Positions 12,331 to 25,500 are shown, numbered from the stretch's first letter. The stretch: 64,000 nucleotides of DNA from Sphagnum magellanicum (GCA_021904315.1 CM038912.1:868001-932000); one strand, 5' to 3'. The notes: generated from the sequence alone by a model not told the origin. Numbers and translations are program-made.

Positions 12331-13058
12331 ACAAAACCTAGGGGTACACAGATTCGAGAAACTCGGAGAAATTTTGTTTGCTTAGGCTAATTGTTTGCAG
12401 CTTTGCTTTGCCAAAAACAACACTCTTTTTTCTTTGGGTATTTTTTGCAGGAATGTTTGAAGTTTTTTTCTTTTTTGGGGGGGTTTGGATCTGTCGTTTA
12501 TTTTAGGATCTGTGGCTATTTGGAGTCTCAGAATTTTTTGTTTTTATGAAAGTGAATTCAATTTTGTTCCGCTTGCTAGCTTTAAGAACTGTAATTTTTT
12601 TCTCTCTCTGGTGTTCGTTGGCCTTGAGTACCAAAGGCAAGGATATCGTGTTTAGATTCATTATAGAGTATAGTATCTTAAGGGATGTTGGCCCCTAGGT
12701 AGTAGGTCTATTTTTGTATGAGGATTTTTGAATGGTGATGTTTTGGCTTGCGTTGAAACTTGAGATTAGTTATAGAGTTACGATATCTTGAAGGATCTTG
12801 GTTTCTTTTAGAGGATTTTTGTTTGCAGATTATATTGTTGGTGAATTTCCATAACTCTTCTTTTGCATTAAGACACTTTTCAATGTAAATGGCAAGGCCA
12901 TGGCGTGACACACCCCTTCTTTTGTAGTGTTTTGGGTCTTCTGAGTTTTGTGTCTGTTGAGTTGTCGCCACCTAAGTTAAGTTACTTTTGTAAGAGGACG
13001 TGTTTGGTTTCTGTTGCAAGATGTGTCCTTATCCTACTTGTATTAACTTAGGGCCATA
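12331..13058. other. Gene-free DNA upstream of AAPT
   Basis: About 730 bases, T-rich on the plus strand, which presumably include the AAPT promoter. No coding frame with family similarity and no repeat is evident. Confidence 0.5.
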
Positions 13059-13197
13059 GGGACCACCCCCGACGTTAAAAATCAGCAGCAGGTCTTAAAT
13101 ACATTTCTTTTTTCACTGTCTGCCCTTAGCCCGTTTCATATTTTTCCAAGATAATATGGGTGATGCCCAGACACATTTTTGGCCTGTGATTAATGGA

Positions 13198-13430
13198 CAC
13201 TAGAAAGCTTAGGCTCATGATTATGCACATTTTGGGCGCGTAATGAACGCTAGCAAGCTTGGGCACATGATTATGCACATTTTGGACATGTAATGAATGC
13301 TAGAAAGCTTGGGCCCGTGATTATGCACATTTTGGATATGTAATGAACGCTGGAAAGCTTGGGACCATGATTATGCACATTTTGGGTTCTTCCAAGCCCA
13401 CAATTATGCACATTTTGGGTGTGTAATGTA
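13198..13430 (+). repeat. ~50-bp tandem repeat in the left arm of the fold-back element
   Basis: About four to five copies of a unit with the core ctagaaagcttgggc, catgattatgcacattttgg and a variable tgtaatgaacg. The aagctt anchor recurs at about 13205, 13255, 13305 and 13355. An inverted copy lies at 13446-13475. Confidence 0.8.
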
Positions 13431-13560
13431 CAATTGAGCTTTAAACACCCAAAATGTGCATAATCATGGGCCCAAATGTGTTTGGGCAGCAACAAAATGT
13501 GTCTGGGCTTCTCCTGACACATTTTAATCGGGCATCTGAGCAGGCATGAGAAAAGAAATG

Positions 13561-13711
13561 CAGCAGTACTTGTGTACTGCCTGCATTGAAGACCTGCTGC
13601 TGATTTGTCGTGGGGGTGGGTACCACGCTACCAACAACAGCAGTACTTGTGTACTGCCTGCATTTAAGAGCTGCTGCTGATTTATCGTCGGGGTGGGTAC
13701 CACACTACCAA
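13561..13711 (+). repeat. 77-bp tandem duplication in the right arm of the fold-back element
   Basis: Two copies (13561-13637 and 13638-13711) start with cagcagtacttgtgtactgc and end with ggggtgggtaccac and ctacca. They differ by only a few substitutions, so this duplication is younger than the element. Only one matching unit is present at the left end. Confidence 0.85.
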
Positions 13712-13712
13712 T

Positions 13713-16700
13713 AGCGGCAGTGAGTGAGTGACACGGAGAACTTTGCCTGTGAAATCACAAACCTCTTCATTGGTTCACTGATTTTTGCACTGTTCTTAAT
13801 GACCACATGACCGACAATCACTTGGAGGAAGAAAACTGAGAAATTGGTGGGGTCACATAAGAAAAATATTATCCACATCAAATATTAAGAGATTTTTAAA
13901 AATGGTTTTCATCACAAAAGTTTATGAAACACACACACAAACGCCATCACACAAAAGCTTGCGGCAAAGGTGCAGTGAGGATAAAAAGAAAGCCTGACTT
14001 CCTGGATTCCCAGGGAGTGTTGCTGGGAAATCTTACTAACATGTGCTTCTCCTCAACCTAAGCAAACATCCATCTCACTGCATTTACTCTCATGTGGTAG
14101 TCACCTAGACAACCCATTATTATCTCCACCAATCCTCTTTCCTATTGATGGGTCACTGTGAGTCGTGTGGTCTTATCCTTATAGGCGAATTGGAATGCCT
14201 TGATGCATTTAGGAATGAGGGTGGAGCTTGAGGTCCAGGGTCTAATGCAGTTCTATCAGGGCCTTCCGTTCCCTAACAACGCAAAAATTTCACTAGTAAT
14301 AGCATGAGGAATCTGATGACTAATCTTCATCTGAGCAAGATCTTACAGTCTAATTGCCCTCAGATCTTATGCTCATAATCAACTATTGCCAGAATGTCAA
14401 CAACCTGATTGGCTATCAGATCATGAGTTATAAGCACTAACTTGGGACCTTCATTTTTATTGACTACCTACTACTCGTAGCTCTAGGTATCATTGTTACC
14501 AAACCTACGTTTCTCTTTGATGAACAGGAGAAGGTCATATACACCCTATCCCTAGCAACATGACATTATACTCCCCCATCTAACTTCAGAGGCTTGTCAT
14601 TTTGTGCCTTGAATGGTTCATGTTTTGCACCATGAATCGCAAAATTCATGTTTTGATGTTTTAGGTAGAACATAAAGTTTAACATGTTTTGCAAACTCCT
14701 AATGAGATTCAAACTCACCAGCACAAGGAAGTAGGATCTAATTATTATCACTAGCCTATTGCTTGTTGGTTGAAAGAATTACACCTTTTTTAATATTTAA
14801 TTTTGATTTTTTAAATTTCTAGTCAAACCCTCTAGTGAAATTGCACAAGGCATTGCATGCTTTTTTTTTAATACTCGTCAAAGTTCAATGGGGATGTTTA
14901 ACTTTCTAGCCTGTAGCACTAGGCAATTATGCTTGAGGTAAGGACCCTTCAGTGACAATGGTATTCAAACTATCATCTTCAATTCATGACATGTTAGAAA
15001 CACATTAGTGAAAGTTGTTTAATAATGTTGGGAGGGGTATTTGATTTTGTTAATAATTGTCAAAAAAATTTAAATAAATAAGAATCAGAGAAACATTGGT
15101 TCCATTTTTTTTGAACAAGAATTTGAATCAAAGAACCACCAATTTTGGTTGTTTGAAAAAGGTCAATAAATTGACATTTTTGTGAAAGAATTAGTAAAAA
15201 ATTTAGTTATGAAGGTGATTAATTGATTTTTTCAAGGTTTTAAAAACTATTGTTATGTATCAAAATAGTTTTTTTTTTCTTTTTCAAAATCAAGATTGTG
15301 GACCTCAAGAATTGCCTCGATGATCGCCCAAAATTAGTTTTAAATACCAACACATCTTGAAATGTAACCATCTTTTGTTGTCTACTTAAAAAATTATGAA
15401 GTCAAAAAATGGAATCTTCAAAATCATCTTCATTTTAAAAAACATTAAAATTTTAAATCAACTGCCATGCAAATGTGAATGATGTAAAAAAAAAAATTCT
15501 TGAAACTATTTGGTTTATATATCATACTAACAATTAAAATTATTGCTAAAAACATGATTTTTTGAAATTTTATGTTGGTTTATGGAGAAAAAACACATAT
15601 TTTCAATCATGCAATGTGATTGATGAAATGAAGGTGACAATGCCTTCAACCACAAAAAGGAATGATATAAAATACCACCATACACATGGTGGAGGGAATG
15701 ATTAATTAAAATTACAAATGTTGATCAAATGCGAAAACTTGATAGATAAGCCGAACTAGGATAACCATGATGACACGGGAAGTGATGATGATGATGAATT
15801 TGAACCACCAATTTCATTTGAATAAGTTATTACAAAGATGAATCTATGAATGGCTTGCCAAGTTTTGCAAAGGTTTATTGGAACCTTCATAACATTTTTT
15901 TAAAAACAAGTTTTGCATATTTTTTAACATTTAAAGAAAGCCAATTAAATTATTCATAAAATACTCATATTATGGTTTAAAACATTTAGTTTGGACCAAA
16001 CACAAGATGAAATGCATAACAATGGTGATGAGGTAACATGAAAATAACAAGGAACAAAATTGGATTTTGCAATGAAATTTATTTTGATCCCAATTCTTTG
16101 TTTTTGTGTCAAGGAACTAATGTTCATAAAAGTGTGGATTGTTTGCAAACTTATCAAGTGTTAACGATTTCATGACGAATGTTTGTGGGAGAGATTCCAT
16201 GATTATTTTTGTGGCGAAAAAAATTGTTTGCACAAGAATATTCAAAAGCTCAAAAGTTTTTGAAAGCTCCATTGTGTTCAACAACAAAATAATTTTTAAA
16301 ACTACAAAGATTTTCAATTGGAAGGTTTTTAGCAAAGGTTTCAACTATCTAAGTTTGAAAAGTTTCTAGCAAAGATTTTTCAATGAAGTTTGAATGAGGT
16401 GTGGAGCATCTTGGGCCTCGTCAAAATAAAGTTTGATTGGGATTTGTGAGCAAATTGGAACCTAGGGCAAACTTTCATTAATTTTCTAATAAACTAATTC
16501 AAAGTTAAAACACATTTTGTGCTAATTTTGTGAACTACTTGGTAATTAAAACAAACTTTGTTTGAGCTTTTCGAGCTACTTGGAAGCCAAAAAATCTAAT
16601 CCATGTGTTTGTGAATCTTGAAGGTCTATAAACTTCAATTAACTTTTATGATTGCTTGAAAATTTGAGCAAACTTTTTTTAACATTTTAAAACTATTTGA

Positions 16701-19700
16701 AAGGCAAAACAAACTTTTATGGAGCTTTGTGAACTATTTGGAACCTAGTTTGTAGACTTTGATTGACTTTCTTGAACTATTTGGAAGGGAAAACAAACCT
16801 AGTTCATGCTTTTGTGATAAACTTTGAAAATTTGCAAACTTGACTTGGCTTTTTTGATTGCTTTGGTAGACTTGGATTGGGATTTGGTGATGAAATTTTC
16901 AACTTAACAAATTGAGATTGACCTTTGTGATAACTTTGACCTAAAACTTGTATTTCAGCTTTGTGATGAAATTGAATTTTGAACACCATGGTTACAAGTT
17001 ATAATTTAGTTTTTTTTTTGGGTACTTAAAAGATAAGAAACCTATGACCCAATTGATACTTAGCATGTGTGGAAGGTGGTATATATGGTGAAAACAAAGA
17101 ACTATTAATGTTACCAATATGTTTTTAAAAATTTGAAAACTGTTGGGGCATCTCATGAGGAGGGAGTAAAAAAATTTCATTGTAAAATGAACAAGTGTTG
17201 GCACAATTAAAGGCAATGGATGGATATGACATTCATAATGTTTTCAAAAGGTGGCAAAGTGTGATTAATGGTAGATCTACCCCACCCATCTAATATTGAA
17301 GCCCTTTACTTGTTTTACCTTCTATGAACCAGTAAATGAACTAACATCTATTCAATGTTTTAGCTTAAGCCCTAGTTCTACATTTATTCCAAATGGCAAG
17401 GCACAAAGGAAGGTGAAAATGTGGCAATTGGATGAAAACATTTTAAAGTGTACTAAGTTTAAGTGCTTGTTTTTTCATCACCAAACTTCTTTGGAGAATA
17501 TGGTGGAGATGGGTATTACTAGCTCACCAAAAAAACCAAATGAGGTTGTGAGTCAATTTTGCATAACTTGGTCCAAAACTAATAAGTCAACAATCATTTC
17601 TTGCCAATTACCTTCCACATTGAAATCCCTTTCAAGAATTTTAGGAATATGTCCAGAATATATTGTAAGTTCCATTTTAATTTATTCTTTTGTTATGAAA
17701 TGCCCATGCCCAAATTTCTTGGCAATTTATATCTGAATTAAATGATTAGAACCATCTTCAAATCTTGAATGTAGTTAAATAGTAGCCACATCCATAAATC
17801 CAAGGGTGCCAATTTATTTAGTTGAAGAACTAGATCATGACCAACTAATGGACTATATATAAAACCTACTATTCTCAAAGGTTTACATGAGAACTAATCA
17901 TGGACCCATCAATCTAAAAGCCTTGTTCACTAATCTTGATTAATTATAGTTGGATATAAAATTACTCATTGTTGTTAGGTTGCATTGTAATTTCATCACA
18001 AGTAATTAAGTACAAATGAGATGGTTTTTGTAGTTATTATATTGCACTACCAAAATACTTGAAAAAGATTATTGCATTGATCTTAGCTCAAACAATCAAT
18101 TACATACAATTTATGACTTGTGTAAAGAGATGTTAGATAATAGATAGAAAGACAATATTTTATATTTGCATTGTTCACATCACAAATAATAGTTCCATAA
18201 CAAAATGTAATTTTTTTTTTGCTAATAGAATGCATGCCTTAATAATATGGTTTATTGTTAGTAATTAATGCACATAACAATATTCACTCAATTATAAGAG
18301 TTCATAGGAATTATAATCATATTATTTATTAAAAATCATGGTTATTTGAAAATATATTGCAATTCCTCAATTTGGCATGTGCTTTAAGGACTACCAATCT
18401 TGAATTGAGTCTTTATATCAAAATGCATATTCTTAAAACCTTGTTTAACCCTTGTATAATGTAATCCAGTCCTAAACTGATAGTCCTTATCTAAGTCACT
18501 TCATGTCATTTTAAATTTCTTGTTCTTGAATTTGGAATGTTTTAAAGGCTATTAGTTTTGAATTAAGTCTTTTTATCAAACTTCATAGTCTTTAATTAAT
18601 GCGTCCCCAAACTCCTCAATTGACCCAAGTGTAGGTCTCAAAGTAAGACAACAGAAAAAAAAATTGGGGCATACTCCCTAACTTGGAACATTTTGGGGTA
18701 GGAAGGTGTGTTGGAGCTCAGGGATGGGACTAGGATGAATTCATAACTTGCAAGAGTTCAAAATGAGATTGCACAACCAAGAAAATAGGGCAGTTAATGT
18801 AAGTTGAATGGAAGCGGTGCAATGGACTTAATAGGAACAACCTCAAACACAAGCTTTACATGACCCGCAACTTTTGGGAGGAGGCACCACTCCCCTCCCT
18901 ATAGTATACTCTATGCCTCTCCGTGAGGACTATATCCAAATGTCATTTTTCCTTGAGACTCCCAAGTGAGAGTCCCAAAATTAGGACTCTTGTTGTCCCA
19001 AAACTTTGAATACTTATATCTTTTTCAAATCAAGTTTGTTTTGAAAATGCAAGAATAATATCTTATAACCTAAAAAAGATCTTTCCAATAGTGTATAGCA
19101 CGCCCCAATCAGAGTTCATTTGTCCCCTACTTTCAAAGGGTTTATGGTTGGGAATCAAATTCCCAATTTGATTCCTACCCCTTCTTTTAATCATAACTCA
19201 TGCAAATCAAGTCTAAATGAATAATGCAAGGGCACTTTAAGCATCTACCTTTAAGACCTTTTCCAATGGTGTTTTGGAGGCTTAATCTAGTGCTTGTTTA
19301 CTTTTCCAACCAAGGCTTTGAACATTCATGACTCCCGCACGAATGCAACTCCCAAAATAGGAGTGCATTGGGAGTCATTAAGTTCTATCCCTTGCATTTT
19401 CCCCCATTTGTGAGAGTGTGTTTCACCCCTAAACACATTTTTTTGGCTTCATGGGCCCTTGCATTCCACACTTAGTCGTGAACCTAATGTTAGGGTTGTG
19501 ACATTAATCCTAATTTATCCTTTATAAAATGTAGCCATGATGTCCTAAATTAGTAATCATTGTCCTTTTAAAGTCCTTATTCATGAGTTTAAAATGCTTA
19601 AAATTTATTATTTTTTTAAAATTGAATTCTTAATATGTTAAAATTTTTAGTCCTTAATTTTTTTTTACCCCTTGTTTAATGTAATTAAGTCCTTATTTTT

Positions 19701-20402
19701 TAATACTTCATGTCCTTTTAAACTTTTTATTCATGAGTTTGGCATGTTTTAATGGTAATTAATAGTACTTAATAGAATCTTATGTCAAAATTCACTTTAA
19801 TCCTTGTTTACATTTTGATTATGCAATCAAGTCCATATGATTTTTTATCAAAGTTTTTGATAATCATCACACAAATTTGGCTTTGGTTTATAGTGAGTAA
19901 GCACATGACCTTTGGGTGAAAACATGGTCAAAGGAACCAAGGGCACTAATGTAAAAGTTCTTTTACAAAGACCCCACCCCCCCATGACACGTGTCATTTT
20001 TGTGTTGATTTATAATTAAAAAATTTGTATTACAAGTATTTTCTTTAACACTACATTTTAAATATAAATACATTTTGATTACAAATTGATTTCATGTCAT
20101 GTATATTATGCATTCATGCCTTCTATCACATAAACATGAACAAATTTTGTTGAAGGCACATTTAACAAATATTTAATTAATTTAAGACTTTTATGCATCT
20201 TAGTGGATGGGGTGGACTCCACCTAGTGGCCACTAGATTTAACAATTTTGTGATCATTTTATGTATTAATGTCATTTAAAAATATGTCATCGCAAATGTG
20301 ACAAGGGACACCATGTCAATCCAATAATGGCAATATGATATTTTTTATGGATCCAAATATGTTATTCAATGTACTACACCAAATACATTTGGAAATATTA
20401 TA
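13713..20402. other. Gene desert, AT-rich
   Basis: About 6.7 kb without a recognisable gene. The longest open frame, 17296-17736 (+, 146 codons), matches no family I know, has AT-driven composition and lacks clear domains, so I treat it as chance or old transposon debris. At 16480-16990 short phrases of the type 'gaactatttggaa.....aaacaaactt' recur, suggesting an eroded tandem repeat. A further repeat block is listed at 18590-19450. Confidence 0.5.
18590..19450 (+). repeat. Degenerate dispersed-repeat block
   Basis: Recurring phrases of the type 'ttatatctttttcaaatcaa...aatgcaag...ccttttccaatggtgt' occur at 19010-19100 and 19190-19280, interspersed with 'cccaaaataggagt' and 'tcccaaaattaggactc'. 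The style resembles the blocks near 21.6, 33.0 and 48.2 kb. Internal duplication is visible, but I cannot assign a transposon class. Confidence 0.4.
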
Positions 20403-20689
20403 TTACACTACTAGAAATCTTATCATTTGCAACCAATCACTATGCAACTGGCATGCAACTGGTTGTCGTTTGTAACTATCTTGGTCATGTTTGCAACTAC
20501 AAATTTGGTATTGTATAATTTTTGGGCCATACAGTTGTGTGCGCAACTAACATGCAACTAAATGTGTACAACATGGACATGTGTCATAAAAATAATGGCT
20601 TAAACTTATACATACTTAAATACTATACTTAATATATCTATATAAGCTATGTATAATAGTATTATGTACCTCTAGTACTAAGGTTAACC

Positions 20690-21165
20690 TCATGCTAACT
20701 TAGGCTAGCCTAAACTAACCTAGGTTAAATAAACAAAAAAGTTAAACTAACCATGGTTAAATTTATTAGATTAAACTGATTATGACTAAATTAAATTAAT
20801 TTAAATTAATTATGGCTTTATTAAATTAGGCCAAACTAATTATGGCTGAATCAAGTTAGGCTAAATTAAATTAAACTATATTAATTATGACTAAACTAAA
20901 TTATGCTAAATTAAACTAGGCTAAAATAAATATGGTTAAATAAAGTTAGGCCAAACTAATTATGGCTAAACTAAATTAGACTATATTTATTGTGGCTAAA
21001 TTAAATTAAACTAAATTAAATTAGGATAAAATAAATATGGTTAAATTAAATTATGCTAAAATATTTATGGCTAAATTAAATTAGGCTAAAATTGACAATG
21101 GTTAAATTAAGTTAGGTTAAATTAATTATTGTTAAATTAAATTAAACTAAACCATGGTTTAAATA
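20690..21165 (+). repeat. Degenerate 'ggctaaattaaattatggctaaa' array inside the CACTA element
   Basis: More than 20 variants of ttaggctaaa, tatggctaaa and taaattaaat follow one another with a loose 15-35 nt spacing. This is an internal satellite-like filler of the transposon. Confidence 0.75.
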
Positions 21166-21599
21166 TGTTTGACTTTATTTTATTTTGGAATATATTTTTA
21201 GAAAATGTACATTTGATTAAACAAAAAATTATTCAGAATCAATTAATATGATAATATTAAAATTTTATTATAAATAATCATAATTATTAATTAAGTGTTT
21301 ATTATAATTATAGTGATAATCAATTATATATATATATATAATCAATAGGTATTATATATTTAAATTTTATTATTTATGTTAAAATATTAATGTAAATAGA
21401 CTACACTAATTAACCTACAAGTATACAAACGTCCTAAGCAATTATTAATTTAAATTAGATAAAATACCAAAATCATATTTTCATTAAATAATCGTAATTA
21501 CTAAATATCCTATAATCACCTTTGAAGTGCAAAAGAAAAGGAGTAATGAAAAACTAACAAGAAGAAAAATAAGAAAAATAAGCTTTCCAAGTTATAAAA

Positions 21600-21960
21600 C
21601 GTTTTGTTTTTTGTTTTTTTTCTTAGGACCCCTCCTACTTTCAAACCTACTTTCAAAGCTCATAACTTTCTTATTTCTTATTCATTTTAAACGATTTAAA
21701 ATGTTGTAAGAGCGCCATCTGAATTCCTACAAATCACATTTGAACTCTAATAGCAAAAAAACAACATAAAATGAACTTTCTAGGTGTTTAAGAACCGGCC
21801 TTAATAAAACAAAATTTGAGTATTTTGACCCCCTTTACTTTGGGGGGCCATAACTTTCTCATTTCTAATATGTTTTCAATGATTTTTAGTGTGTTAGATG
21901 CGCCAAGAGGAGGGCTTCAAGTTTTGTTTGGACACCAAAAACAACATAGCCTTCCCCTGG
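21600..21960 (+). repeat. Dispersed repeat segment inside the CACTA element, shared with 33.0-33.6 kb
   Basis: Phrases in the same order as at 33.2-33.5 kb include acccctcctactttcaaacc, 'gaactctaatagcaa', 'actttgggg', 'cataactttctcatttct' and ttcaagttttgtttggacac. The two copies are clearly homologous but diverged. Confidence 0.75.
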
Positions 21961-22833
21961 CTGTTATACTTTAATATAGTAGTTGCATTTAATGTGCAAC
22001 TAAGTTGGTCCATGAGGTTTGCAATGGAATGTTTTAACCCATATCCTTTGGCTTCCAATTCTATTTGGTTCAATATATAATTAGGAGCAATAGTTATGTT
22101 GAAACCAAATACCAAATGCCATTGGGGATGAGTGAATGAAAAAAGCTTGACCTTCATGAAATGGTTAAACTTGAAAATAAAATCGGATTATTCTAAACTT
22201 GTTTATGTAACATAAACCTAGCTATTTTTCAATCTGCTTACATACTTAAATAAACCTACTTAATAGAGTTTAATTATTATCTACCTACCTAGGCACCACG
22301 TGTCAACATCTTATTAGCCATAAATTAAATGATTTAGATTTTATTAATTAATATTTAAAATTTTAAAAATAGGTGGGCCTTGATTGCCACGTGTCACCAT
22401 ATAATTGGTGTTAAAATATTGAACACATGTCAAATGGTCAATGAATGTTCCATGGTGTGCCACGTGTCATCATCATAGTGGCAAAAACTTTAATGATTAA
22501 GATTAATCCAATGAATTTTTTATTTTGAAAACACAAAAAAATAAAATAATGACATGTGTCCACAAATTTTTAAACATGTGTCATATTTTGATTAGTTGTA
22601 TGTAGTTGCAAGGAAAGTTGCGCATAAGGTGCAACTACATTGGATTGGTATGTATGTATGAACATGTATACTAACACCGTATATACATGTTGCATACGTA
22701 ATGTCGCATGCAATTGCATGTCCTATGCAACTTGTCTTATGCAACTACACAAATTTGTAGTTGCATGTGTTGCATGCAACTGAATTTTAGTTGCATGCGA
22801 CAATTGCAAAACCCAAAATTTCTAGTAATGTTA

Positions 22834-23365
22834 TATACCATGAAAGGAGGGTTTCACCTTGTGGTCACCAAGTGCCAAAAAAAAAATAATTAATTATGAA
22901 AGCCATAAGTTAATCCTCCCATTAGTAAAAAATATGGTTGACTTTCAAACAAGTGGCACCATGCCAATCTAACAACGGCAAAAAAATATTTGTGAAACCA
23001 AATAAGTATTTAATTAATTTCATTTCATTTAATACTACTAATTTATTAATAAATTCCACTAATATATACCAAGAAAAGAAAATGGCATTTGGTGGCCACT
23101 AGGTGCAACATAATAGATTATAATTGTGATTTTTATTTTAATCACGAATAATTTGTTTCCTAACTCAATTCATTAAATAATACAATGACACATAAAAGAT
23201 GAAAAATCCATAAAAGTTATTGGAACCATTGAACTAAATGATAAATTATTTTTTTTGACAAACCACCAATATTTTATTCATGTTTTCAACATCATCCACA
23301 AATTACTAAATGCATTAACAACCTCAAGATTGACTTTAACTTGAAAAACAAAACTCATAGGAATA
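22834..23365. other. AT-rich spacer
   Basis: Between the CACTA element and the transposon-like pseudogene. I see no gene, tandem array or inverted repeat. Confidence 0.5.
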
Positions 23366-25500
23366 CTAATTTGACTTTTTTTTTGTTCTATTTTTTTGAA
23401 TAGGAAAGGAAAAATGAACAACTGAAATGTTGAGCCATTGTTCTGGATTTGTTAAATTACATTTCCATTTGCAATCTTCACATAAATGTTGTTCATCCAA
23501 ATTTGAACCTCTCTTCATTGGAACCCACCACTGGACCGTCACCATTTTGAAAAATTCAGTTTGTTCACCCTTCACAACATCACATTGTGTTCTTCCCATC
23601 CACACAAGAACAAGGAAAGGATCATGGGGCCTCAGCAGAACAAAATCCCCATTGTTGAAATCTTTAAATGGGGTGTATGCCAGATAAGGCTTCAAATTCT
23701 TTGGCCCACAATAAGGACACATGATTGGGTCTTTTACATCAGCAACTTCCATCCTGGTTGGCAACAAAGCCCTGGCATAATTAGATTTCCAATTGCTTGA
23801 AGGCGAAAAACCTTCCAAAAGTGTTGAACTTTGAGGAGGTAATTATTTTGACAAATGTAACAAAATATCTTCCCAATATTCAATGTATGGAGCCATTTTC
23901 ATTGCATAAGTTGCATCTTGATCAATGCATTGTTTTCAAAATTCCACATATTTGGATGAATTTTTCTTTCTTTGCAGACCTCAATGCATCATTGCCCCAA
24001 ATTGGGTGATATGGAACAGGGTTTGGGACTTTAGTAGGTAACTTTGGTGATCCATCCAAAGTACATTTCCACAATTTGATTAGAGGCTCATTTGTTGTAT
24101 TTTAAACATTATATGTGGGCGAGACTTTGTATTACATGGCAGGCTTGCCTAACGAATCAACAAAAAATCTAAACAAATGCATATCATTATATCCTACCAA
24201 AGTTTTCCCAATTTAGATATCAAATCTTTTAATGATTCACACATAATATAGTTGGCAAATACTGATCTTCTTTTTTGGACATCCGCGTTAAGATGATGTC
24301 CCTTCCTCAACCTACTCATTGATGTTTGAAATGTTCTTTTAATGTTTAACTCCTTGTTTATTTACATGTACATAATCATTAAATTCAAAAATAACATTTA
24401 TTTATAATAATTTGCATTAGCAAATGCATTAAAAACAACCAAATATATTCCCATATGTTCATTATATCTTATTTCATCACTTTATTCTCAATCATCATGT
24501 CGTACATTTTGTCTACCATTTCCAATTCCTTTCCTTTGATGCGACACTATGTTTGCACATAAGTTAATCAAAGATTGAACATTCAACTCCGCCTATTATG
24601 TTAATGCATAATTTATGTGTACTTTTGTTCCCATGGGGTAAAAACATGTAACCTTGTTTGCAAAAACCTTTGTACAACATGTACATTTATTTTTACAAGC
24701 TAATGATTTTATACCAAGCCATTTCACAAATCTCGATCTCTTGGATTGTGATAAATTTTTGATGTTTCATATTTCCTTTCATGTGCAACCTTCTTGAAAT
24801 GTCCAAACCATATGCTCTACGATCTTCAAAGGACAAGCCCTAGAACTTTTGTATTAGGAACAAGGTTTTCTCACAAGGAAAATGCCAACAACAATTCTTT
24901 GAACAACAATGTGTAGCATTCACATTGCAAATAGACTCCTTAAATAAGAGCTTTTTGATCCTTGAGATTGAACCTTTTGATTCACATCTTCTTCGCTTCT
25001 TCTTCTGTAAAGTATATTGTTTCTTCCTAACATTAATTTGTCCATCATCATTAATAGTTGGTACATGAGTTTCATCATATGATATGAGAAGTTCTCTTAG
25101 AATGAACCCATCCAAAATGGTCTAAGACAATGGCCACTTCCAAATAGTCATCACTACTGAAACATTATTCGAGCAATATAAAATGTTAAAACCAACACGA
25201 TCCTCTCCAAGCTAATTATCAAGGATTATTTCCTTTGGGTCACATGTTATGACACATCCGGTCACAATGAACACCCCAACATCATCTACAAGCTCACATT
25301 CAGAACCTCACCATTCCCAACTATCCTTTTATCGAAATGACTTCCCTCCCACATTTCCTTCCTTAGTCGATTCATTGATTCCTCCCTAATGAACGCCTTC
25401 CTTCGAGGCACAAGATCCTCTCCCTTAGCTCCTCTCCTTGCCATCATCAAAACTATATGTCTTTGATTCATTTTCCAAATTTGCTTCCATCATGTTGTCC
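23366..25500 (-). pseudogene. Decayed transposon-type coding region, family not named
   Basis: The minus strand reads as one long, broken protein. The best-preserved part, 23818-23366 (150 codons), includes PSSNWKSNYARALLP, KDPIMCPYC, NGDFVLLRPHDPFLV, WMGRTQCDVVKGEQ, VQWWVP and EDCKWKCN. Upstream in the same direction lie YHPIWGNDALRSAKK (about 24010-23965) and TNEPLIKLWKC (about 24100-24065). Still further 5' are a segment with paired cysteines (THCCSKNCC, 25115-24840) and GLSFEDRRAYGLD with WYKII (about 24840-24690). Stops and frame changes separate the pieces. The order recalls repeat-borne proteins I have seen in plant genomes, but I cannot give a family name. No terminal repeats were found. 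Confidence 0.55.

Larger units (their letters stand above)
13059..13712. mobile_element. Fold-back (long inverted-repeat) DNA element
   Basis: The left end (ccacccccgacgttaaaaat then cagcagcaggtcttaaat, 13063-13101) is the imperfect reverse complement of the right end near 13660-13705 (taagagctgctgctgattta then tcgtcggggtggg). The inner arms also pair: gcccagacacattttt at 13164-13180 against aaaatgtgtctgggc at 13494-13508, and an arm at 13200-13430 against acacccaaaatgtgcataat at 13446-13465. The whole could fold into one long hairpin. There is no coding capacity, so it looks like a non-autonomous inverted-repeat transposon. I could not define a target-site duplication. Confidence 0.7.
20406..22830. 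mobile_element. Non-autonomous CACTA (En/Spm-type) DNA transposon
   Basis: The left end reads CACTACTAGAAAT (20406-20418). The right end, reverse-complemented, reads CATTACTAGAAAT (22830-22818). TTA flanks both sides (20403-20405 and 22831-22833), which is the 3-bp target-site duplication typical of CACTA elements. Both subterminal regions are packed with copies of gcaact, ttgcatgc and agttgcatg in both orientations, as expected for transposase-binding subterminal repeats. The 2,425-bp interior has no transposase frame and carries a low-complexity tandem region plus a dispersed-repeat segment. One terminal mismatch (CAC versus CAT) suggests some age. Confidence 0.85.

Noticed and set aside
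17296..17736. 146-codon plus-strand open frame
   Set aside because: No domain or similarity that I recognise. It sits in AT-rich desert, where frames of this length can arise by chance, so it is mentioned but not called a gene.
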